Source: Hyposmocoma kahamanoa (taxonomy: Eukaryota > Arthropoda > Insecta > Lepidoptera > Cosmopterigidae). From it: 64,000 nt of DNA. The DNA is taken from assembly GCF_003589595.1 (NCBI RefSeq), contig NW_020654422.1, forward strand, positions 12,782,457 through 12,846,456, read 5' to 3'. Within the stretch, counting starts at the first letter, position 1, and each line of letters begins with the position of its first letter. This document shows, piece after piece, positions 56,990 through 64,000 of this stretch. The position numbers and the translations under genes were made by a program. The notes below the pieces were generated by a model. That model saw only the letters and a list, made by a program, of their open reading frames with translations. It ran no database searches and was not told the origin of the DNA.

Positions 56990-57710
56990 AAAAAGAAATT
57001 GTGTACGAGTGAAAAACAAGCTTAGAAACGTTTGGGTTATAATCTTATTTATTTTCTGTACCTAATTAGGTAAACGTACCTAATAAGGTTTATTATTAAT
57101 GTTAATAACTACATCAATAACTCTATTTTTTATAAAGTTGACTTATGCGCCCTTTCTTCTACGAAATATCTATTACAACTTTAATAGAATATTGCACATG
57201 GAAGTACTAGTGCAATACTATGAAGATAGAGGTGAGTGTTGCAATGCAATCAAATAATTGATTTAATAGTACGGTAGAAACAAGAATACAATTAAATCCA
57301 ATTTCTTATTGAATTACGACGATACTTTTTTACCTTCAATGCGCTTATTTTGAAATATCTTAACCTTCTATTCTTATTTCGAAAACGGTTGCAACTAGTA
57401 GTTGCGGTAGTTTTTTCTTAAATAACAAATTTATGTTCCATTTTAGCACTTCTAACTGTACTAAGAATTTAATTCAAAAAGACAGCTACGAAATGAAGTT
57501 AAACGTCTTGGTACAATAAAATAAGTTCCCGTCTCGCCCCATAAATAACATTAGATGTGTAATTGATATTTATCGTCCGCTCCTGTCCTATTGAATCGAG
57601 TGTTGGTACAGATTTGTTCTTTGTAGGGGAGTATATTTGATGGGCCACTTTGTCTCGCAGTGTAACGGGAGTAGAAGGTGAATGATTGATTTATTTTTGT
57701 AGATATAACA
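56990..57710. other. Unassigned
   Basis: No element recognised. Confidence 0.35.
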
Positions 57711-57714
57711 TTAT

Positions 57715-57905
57715 ATTTGGATTTCGTGTGGGTGATTTTACAGCGGGTAGAGCTGTTGTTTTTCAATAGAGAGGTCAACGGTTCAAATCCCTGTAGGGGC
57801 AAGCACGTATGACTTGTGCTTCCTAGTTATATACAGGGTTAATTGTAAAATAATAACAATCTCGCGGGACTATATTATTAACATCATAAGCACCAAATTT
57901 TGTTC
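57715..57905 (+). repeat. tRNA-like head plus family G repeat
   Basis: GGGTAGAGCTG and GGTTCAAATCCC act as A- and B-box-like words. The adjoining AATTGTAAAATAATAAC, CTCGCGGGACTATATTATTA is shared with 60475-60560. Confidence 0.45.
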
Positions 57906-58300
57906 CATGGCTTTTAATAATTCATCAGAATTTACATAATAATTTAAACTTTATCACCATCATCACATCACAAAATAAATCACCCATCACAACCAAAATT
58001 ATTTTTATGAATGACAGCAGGCGGGAGGCGTTACTTAACCTACCAAATTGAGATCTTAAAAGTGTTATATATCACAACAAAAACTTAAAAGTTAAAAGGT
58101 CCAATGCAGTCAGCGTAGCGAACTATGACCTAAACTTTTTCCTTAGATTGTCAAAAGGTAAAATTTTCTAAAAATCTTCATAATGGATGCGACTCTTGTA
58201 GTACATTATTTCACACTCTGCCGTTCTGTCTAGTCAATCAATATATTGCTTCACCCATGTCTTCAGAGACAGTTTCCTCTAAAACAGGTCCTTCCTAGTA
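57906..58300. other. Unassigned
   Basis: Nothing recognised. Confidence 0.35.
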
Positions 58301-58309
58301 TCGGAATGC

Positions 58310-58740
58310 GTTCCGAGTGAGCGGGTCGCCGCCCGCGCCGGAAATCCGCCGCTTCCGGCCCCGACACGGTGATCGCGTGTCACCCCTGGCCAGTTGATTT
58401 TTTACAAGGGTCGTTTGTGGGTGAGAACTTTTTTGGGACGCTTAATTTTGACCTCTAAAGGACACGTGTAGTTATATGTAATACGTGTTGTAGTGCCGCG
58501 ATTCTATGGTAAAATTATTATACTGATTTGTTATGACATATAGAAGAGCTACTGCCAAAATAGTGGATTAGGGGAATCTACGGAAGGGGGAGAGTGCGAT
58601 TCGTACGTCATTGCGGGGAGGCTCCTTTCGTGGACCTCAATGAAGGAGGTGAATGAGCCCGAATTGTAGGAACTGACATGAGACCGAAAGAAATGGCGTA
58701 CTTTGGTGTAGGCTATGATGCACTTGGAGTCGATGAGTAT
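58310..58740. other. GC-rich island of unknown nature
   Basis: 58315-58400 is about two-thirds G+C (GGGTCGCCGCCCGCGCCGGA) in a genome that is mostly A+T, and 58560-58700 is also GC-rich (GGGGAGGCTCCTTTCGTGGA). It could be a LINE 5' region, a short exon or a CpG-rich promoter; no frame is convincing. Confidence 0.3.
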
Positions 58741-60205
58741 ATAATTTGTTATTCAATTCAAATTTTTATTGCATATATTATAATTTTTAGTCAACAAAAA
58801 TCAGACGACCCACCTAATTAAGAAGTTGTCGCCGCCGCTAGATATTGGCTTTGTCGATCACGTAGCATGCCTGTTGTTTCAAATCTATTATAATATAGTA
58901 CTGTTCATGTCTTAGGAGATGTCATAATATGCCGCTCTATTAAGCATTTATAAATAAAGTAGAGCGAGGTAAATAGAGTAGGAAATATAAAGGGTTTAAT
59001 AAAAATGCTTTTGAAAAAGTGGTATATGATACTAAAATAAAGGATAATATAGAAGTAACTACATAGTTGAACCAGTTCCGTTACGCTTTCTTTAATCTGC
59101 ACACACGGCCGTTGCACTGAAGAGCGCGCAGACGTAATACACTTGTCGGCATTAAATGTAGTACTTTGAAATAAATAACATAAGGTTAAATTATACTTAT
59201 TGATACCGATGAAAATAATGTACCGAAATTTTTGGAATTGTTCTGTATAAAGTACTCATTCTTGTAGCTATATATCGCAAAATGTTATATGGGCCGATTC
59301 GACTTATCGGTATATCTTTGGGGAAGAATAGAACAAAAGATTTAGTCGGCTCGGTGAGGCACGTACTGGATGTACTATACACAGCTAGTATTAATACTTT
59401 TAAGTTTGTAAGATGGAAGGTTATACTGTGAGAAAAAAAACACAATCATTTGCAGAGATCTAAATTTAAGAAATTGTAATAATGATAAATAAATAAAAAT
59501 TTTTCGGTATTCTGCACGTGTACAATAGCTACACCCATAAAAATGTATCAAAGCAACTTGCTTCGTTTATTTTTTATATAACAACAAGAGTTTACGTTTT
59601 TATAACTCCGTTGAAATACAATAGATTCCAAACTAACTGATAACATTCACCGGCCCGTAAAATATTTCATGCACTACATGAAATTATTTAAGAAAACAAA
59701 AGGTGACCAAAGTTTAATTATTCAAATGAGAAATGTTACCAGCGTCCTGAACAAGTCTTAGGTAAGGGACTACATTTATTTTCTATCTTCAACTAGGTAT
59801 GTTTTCTTTTCTTCTGTGTATTTGTTTGTATTATTTTTTTATATATAGCAACTTACAATTAAAACCAAAATGGAAAACTTAAAAATTACCTGACTAACCA
59901 TAAAAATGTGTTTCTGTATTTAAAAAAATCTATGTTTAATATTTAAAATTTTGAAATTTCGACAAAGCTTTATAGTATTAGTAAATTCTAATTTTAAATA
60001 CCTAGTGTCTTGGAAAAACGAGTAGCTTTACACTACTAAAACACAATTGGTGGCTTAACAATGCTAGCAAGTGTATTATGTCAGATACCGTAACTTAACG
60101 TTCTGCTCCGATTCAGAATTTTTGAGCCGGCTTGTGTATCCATACCCGTACAAAAGGATTTATTTAATACGGTCTGATATTATGTAAGAGATAGACTTTT
60201 AAAGG
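58741..60205. other. Unassigned AT-rich DNA
   Basis: No gene or repeat recognised; the open frame at 59197-59445 (minus) has no recognisable features. Confidence 0.35.
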
Positions 60206-60208
60206 GGA

Positions 60209-60436
60209 TTGGGCAGTCCGTACCCGAAGCTTTGTAACGAAGTTGTCACACAACGCATATGTAGTATAATATTGGCGCTTTCAGTTTGCTTCGTTGACGC
60301 TTCCGATGACAAGAAGGCTGGCAGCTACTTCCGCCAAATGATATATATATACCTAGCTATCCACAACGGAAAATATGCCCCAGGGCGTAGACTCGATGAA
60401 ATTTTGTTTATACTACTTATTTATACTCATAGGTAG
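60209..60436 (+). other. Open frame with a hydrophobic segment, doubtful
   Basis: The 75-codon frame includes RICSIILALSVCFVDASDDK, which resembles a signal peptide with cleavage after DAS. There is no family match I can recognise, and a TA run follows at about 60340. It may be a chance frame or a remnant. Confidence 0.15.
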
Positions 60437-60469
60437 AAAATATTTGTTTTTTGCTTTTACAAGGTTACA

Positions 60470-60560
60470 AGGTTTTAAACAAGGTTATTTGTAAAAATTA
60501 ACAACCTCGCTGGACTGTATTACTAGTGACATCAATACCAAAACGAAACTTTTAAGTTTT
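60470..60560 (+). repeat. Family G repeat fragment
   Basis: TTGTAAAAATTAACAACCTC, GCTGGACTGTATTACTAGTG, ACATCAATACCAAAACGAAA. Confidence 0.45.
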
Positions 60561-61835
60561 TGTTGTTCTATTCAACACTTTTTAGATTTGTATGTGGTTG
60601 TAAAGTCCTCTCCAACGACCCGCTCCTGCTTTTGCATCGTACCGCAGAGAGTTTTCACTTACAGCGATCTATTTAAATATTTTTATTTTTATACGGAAGT
60701 AAAATCTGATGAATTAATACAAGCCATGGGACAAAAGGTGTTAGTTAATGATGTCAGGTAGATACTAAGCATGTTTGTTTAATTAAATAAATATTGTTAA
60801 TAAGTGTAATTATTGTATAATCTGGGTATCTAATTAGTTTATTTTTCATGTATTATTATTGTCTTGTTTTCGGTGAAAAAATAATTTACTTAAATGACGT
60901 AAATTACCTTCGTTACGTGCCTTCAATTGGCCTCATTTTTACTAGTCCTACCAGTAGTAGAACCAATACCAGTTTTATGAATTTAAAATTTGCTTAAATT
61001 ACTCATAGAACGACAACCTTGGAAATATGAGTTATTTCATTAACTTGAATTAAAGGATACTCCAAATATTTTACTATAAGTGGAAACCTGTAATTAGTTT
61101 TATGTTTTTATTAAATTCTATTCTATAAAAGATATTCCTATTTTTATTAAATGATTGAAGTTGTTCGTTTTTCATGAATAAATAAAAAAATAATGTCATG
61201 GCTGGTCATGTTTCGGAAAATCAAGAGGTTTACATTTAAGACAGAGTATTTGTGAAAACTTAACTAAAGCAATTTAGTCGCCGACTGTAGGTATCTATGT
61301 CAGCGATTGAAAGTGAACCTATAACGCATTGACTTACAATTATATGGACGTCGGGTCCGCGCTAAAAAGTGTCCGAACTTATAGGGCGTTAAAATCGTAT
61401 ACAGAGCGTCATTCACGCTTTAGTCTTCGTTTGTTCGACTGACAGCGAAGCAAGCAAAATTAGACAGTACTGCGATGACATTACAATTAAAATTCAACGT
61501 TTTAGCTTTTTCATATTCCTACATATCACTACGTTTATACATGTCACTACGTTTACATAGGTTGACTTGAGACATTTTTTTCGTGGTTTTTGTATTAGAC
61601 CCGTCGTCCATTATTTGTAAGTCAATGCTATAACGTTTAAGATTTCAATGAATGCCAAATATCACTTACTCATTTTGCGAGGTTTCTTAAGATATTATGG
61701 CTACTGTTTTCTAGACTTTTATAAAACAACTCAACTATATTGTATTATACGAATAATAATGAGATGTGACAACAAGCGCCGTTTCAGGCGGATATAACTG
61801 CATAAAAGACACAAACAAGGGGTAACAAATGAAAT
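60561..61835. other. Unassigned AT-rich DNA
   Basis: Nothing recognised. Confidence 0.35.
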
Positions 61836-61837
61836 TG

Positions 61838-62025
61838 ATGATGAAATTACAGGCACATGGGACTTGTCAGCTTATGTCTTAGGGTGACGGGCGCAGTGAC
61901 AGTGACCATAAGGCCTTTGCGATTTATGGCTTTGAGTGGCACTGCAACTGTTATGGACAGGCGTGTAGTTTACCATCAGGGGCACGACTTAACTGTCCCG
62001 TCATTTGATAAAATAAAAAATAAAA
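61838..62025 (+). repeat. R1 dispersed repeat, 5'-truncated
   Basis: Runs from GATGAAATTACAGGCACATG to the A-rich tail AAAATAAAAAATAAAAAATAA. Confidence 0.7.
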
Positions 62026-62254
62026 AATAATTAGGTTTTTTTAGTAAAAGAATAAGTGTGCGTTTGACTTCCATCTCACTTGATGTAAAGGGACGATGAG
62101 GTCGATGATGGAGAATGCACACCTAAATAATGCTTATTCACTCTTGCTTTGGAAACGGCCTAAGTTATAGCGTTCAGGGCAAGAAGGCAAGAAATTCCAT
62201 ACTATAGCTGTTCGCCATATAATTGTGAAAGCTTAACGCTTTGTCCGAATCCTC

Positions 62255-62450
62255 CATGGTCGAACGGTTACCATGGGTTTGATTCACGAGCCGAAAAATT
62301 AAAAAAAAAAGAAGAAATATTCGTATCGCCTATATTTATTTCTCTCGTGTCTGAGTGTAATGTGGTGATCTATTTGTGTGTTCGTGGCAACCGCGATGTG
62401 GGGTTTCCCTAGTGCGGGGCTATGAGTGTGTGCGTAAAAAGAATCGTTGG
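62255..62450 (+). repeat. Family A tRNA-derived SINE, decayed head
   Basis: TCGAACGGTTACCATGGGTTTGATTC shows that about 30 bp between the A- and B-boxes are deleted. The body CGTATCGCCTATATTTATTT and GGGTTTCCCTAGTGCGGGGC is intact. Confidence 0.65.
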
Positions 62451-62729
62451 ATTTAAAACAACACAGGGAACTAAGTAAGGCTTAAGATTATCCACAAACT
62501 CTGGTGGCGTAGAGAATGATGATAAGATACTTGATCGCTTCTTATGTTTTCTCTGAGTAAACAAAATGAAAAAAAAAAAATCTATCATATGAGTGCAACA
62601 AAACCTTTCTCCTGTTTCAGTCACACATATGCTAGTAAGTCAAGTTTTATTCACAAGTTTTAAATAATACAGAAAACTAGCCATTATATTAGGTTAACAA
62701 TCACAATGTCAACACCGTCGGTGTTTTAC

Positions 62730-62941
62730 AGAAAGGGCGAAAGTGATATATCGAAATTTTTTTCAGGGGAGCATGTTATAGTTTTTCACAACTGTTTTAA
62801 AATATGTATATCCTATTTTTTTATTATTTAAATTAAAATTTAAACTTAATTTAAGAACAGGACGTAAATATTTTAAAACAATCGTTAAAATCTAAAAATG
62901 ACTCCTGAAAAGTTTATCGAAATGGCACGTTCGGCCTTTCT
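62730..62941. mobile_element. 212-bp MITE with about 45-bp inverted ends
   Basis: Left AGAAAGGGCGAAAGTGATAT, CAGGGGAGCAT; the right end is its inverse (GACTCCTGAAAAG...GGCCTTTCT). Confidence 0.65.
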
Positions 62942-63390
62942 ACGAAACATCGACGACATTATGAGTCAATAAAACAGTAATTTTCAACTAATACGAATAA
63001 ACATTTTAATAACCACATGGCTATTGTAATAACAATTTTTATGACTTATACATGCCCATATAAAAGAAAAGGAAGTGTGAAGTTAACTCATTAGTGTTTC
63101 CATTTTTACTTTGTACATTCATTTTTAGAACGTGCTATTTTACTTTATGGCTTTTTATGGGTATTGATTTTTGATATAAATATTTGTGTAATCAGTGAAA
63201 TAAATTAATATCATAAACTGAACAGTTTAACTCGTCAGGTGGACGCCGTTGTACGTGGACATAGTGTGTCCCTGGCGATTATGGTACTGTTGCGTCCTAG
63301 AGACACACGCTGGCTCTTACGCGTAAAACCGCATAATTAAATAATGTATATCTGCAATCTACCAATAAAAAAGAATTATATTATTCCACA
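62942..63390. other. Unassigned
   Basis: Nothing recognised. Confidence 0.35.
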
Positions 63391-63394
63391 GCGC

Positions 63395-63655
63395 ACATGA
63401 GTTGACAAGTGATTTCACCAGCACAATTCTTACCCTTCAAACCCGGAACACAGTAATGCTGACATTACTTATTTACCCATGGCGGTAGAAATAGGTAAGG
63501 TGACAGTACTTCCCTGGACGAACTTTTTCACAAGGAACTCTACTGCTATAGAAAATAGCAACAGGATAGCTTTGAGTAGCACTGCAACTGTTATGGATAG
63601 GCAGCTTTCCATCAGGCGTACGACTTCTTCGTCCTTGCATTTGATATTCTAAAAA
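63395..63655. repeat. R1 dispersed repeat with 5' inversion
   Basis: 63395-63558 is the head half on the minus strand; 63565-63655 is the tail half on the plus strand, ending in an A run. The middle (around CAGATCTTTG) is lost at the joint. Confidence 0.7.
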
Positions 63656-63844
63656 AAAGCTATAGCCTTTTTGCACTGCTACAGCACACATACATAACAG
63701 GGTGTCAGGCAGTCTGCTGTTTTTTTATTTTTATTACTTTACATATTTTTTAGTTATGTATCTGTAGATCCAAATAAACGTTTTAACTATCTATCTATTA
63801 AAAAATTATAAGAAAAAATATCAGAATCGTTAAGGATACCATGT

Positions 63845-64000
63845 GCCTGGTACATAATATTGAATTTAAAACAAAACCGATTTAGATCCAAGTGCTGGAA
63901 TAATTTACACCATCCTCTTAGTAACATTTCTAGAAGGAAAGCTTTTAAGCGCAAGCTAAGGATTTTCTGTTGGAAAATCAAAAGGAAACGCATTGCGTTT
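63845..64000 (+). pseudogene. Non-LTR retrotransposon ORF2 C-terminus, cut by the window edge
   Basis: One plus-strand frame reads FRSKCWNNLHHPLSNISRRK, then AFKRKLRIFCW, matching the S-K-C-W-N-x-L-P plus F-K-R-K pattern of the LINE at 25626-26151. Upstream codons are decayed. Confidence 0.55.

Noticed and set aside
60209..60436. Secreted-protein gene with signal peptide
   Set aside because: The hydrophobic stretch is suggestive, but there is no family signature, no splice support and a microsatellite inside the frame.
1..64000. CRISPR array, operon, phage or bacterial defence system
   Set aside because: Codon-dense regions, Shine-Dalgarno sites and direct-repeat/spacer arrays are absent; exon structure and transposon content are those of an insect genome.

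Overview
The window reads as non-coding, AT-rich DNA of an arthropod, most probably a moth or butterfly. The grounds are short exons separated by kilobase-scale introns, many tRNA-headed SINEs, CR1/Jockey-like and RTE-like LINEs, Tc1/mariner elements and numerous small inverted-repeat elements (MITEs). No bacterial-style gene cluster, CRISPR array or intact RNA gene is visible. The species cannot be fixed from the sequence alone.

The only host gene I can support is a minus-strand immunoglobulin-superfamily gene. Three internal exons are visible: 24774-24548, 23938-23785 and 9750-9633. Their reading phases match at both junctions (0, then 1). Together they encode most of one V-type Ig domain and the start of a second. 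The introns are about 0.6 kb and 14 kb, and the larger one is packed with transposons. I could not find the first (signal peptide) exon to the right or the 3' exons to the left.

Region by region: 1-809 is a nearly open Tc1 transposase running off the window; 1150-2900 is an internally deleted CR1-like LINE (copy A); 3.5-7.1 kb is SINE and repeat debris; 7.42-8.09 kb is a foldback-like element with two inverted arrays of a 15-16 bp motif; 8.4-9.3 kb is a dead RTE LINE; 9.6-24.8 kb is the Ig gene, with a 910-bp inverted-repeat element, a solo LTR and a DD41D-spaced mariner inside its large intron. 25.2-26.6 kb holds a 400-N gap and a LINE 3' end. 26.6-39 kb is dispersed repeats. 39.05-44.74 kb is a longer copy of the CR1-like LINE (copy B), broken by three nested insertions, one of them a TTAA-flanked piggyBac-type MITE. 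44.8-46 kb is a third CR1 end carrying a recent tandem duplication. 46-64 kb is sparse repeats and unassigned AT-rich DNA.

The mobile elements form a layered record. CR1 copies serve as targets for SINEs and MITEs. One SINE family ends in a TGATGA-type tail like the resident RTE LINE, suggesting it borrowed that machinery. A roughly 280-bp A-tailed family (called R1 here) occurs about twelve times, once with a 5'-inverted structure typical of retrotransposition by target priming. The letters used for repeat families (A, B, C, D, E, F, G, H, I, J, R1) are local labels, not published names.
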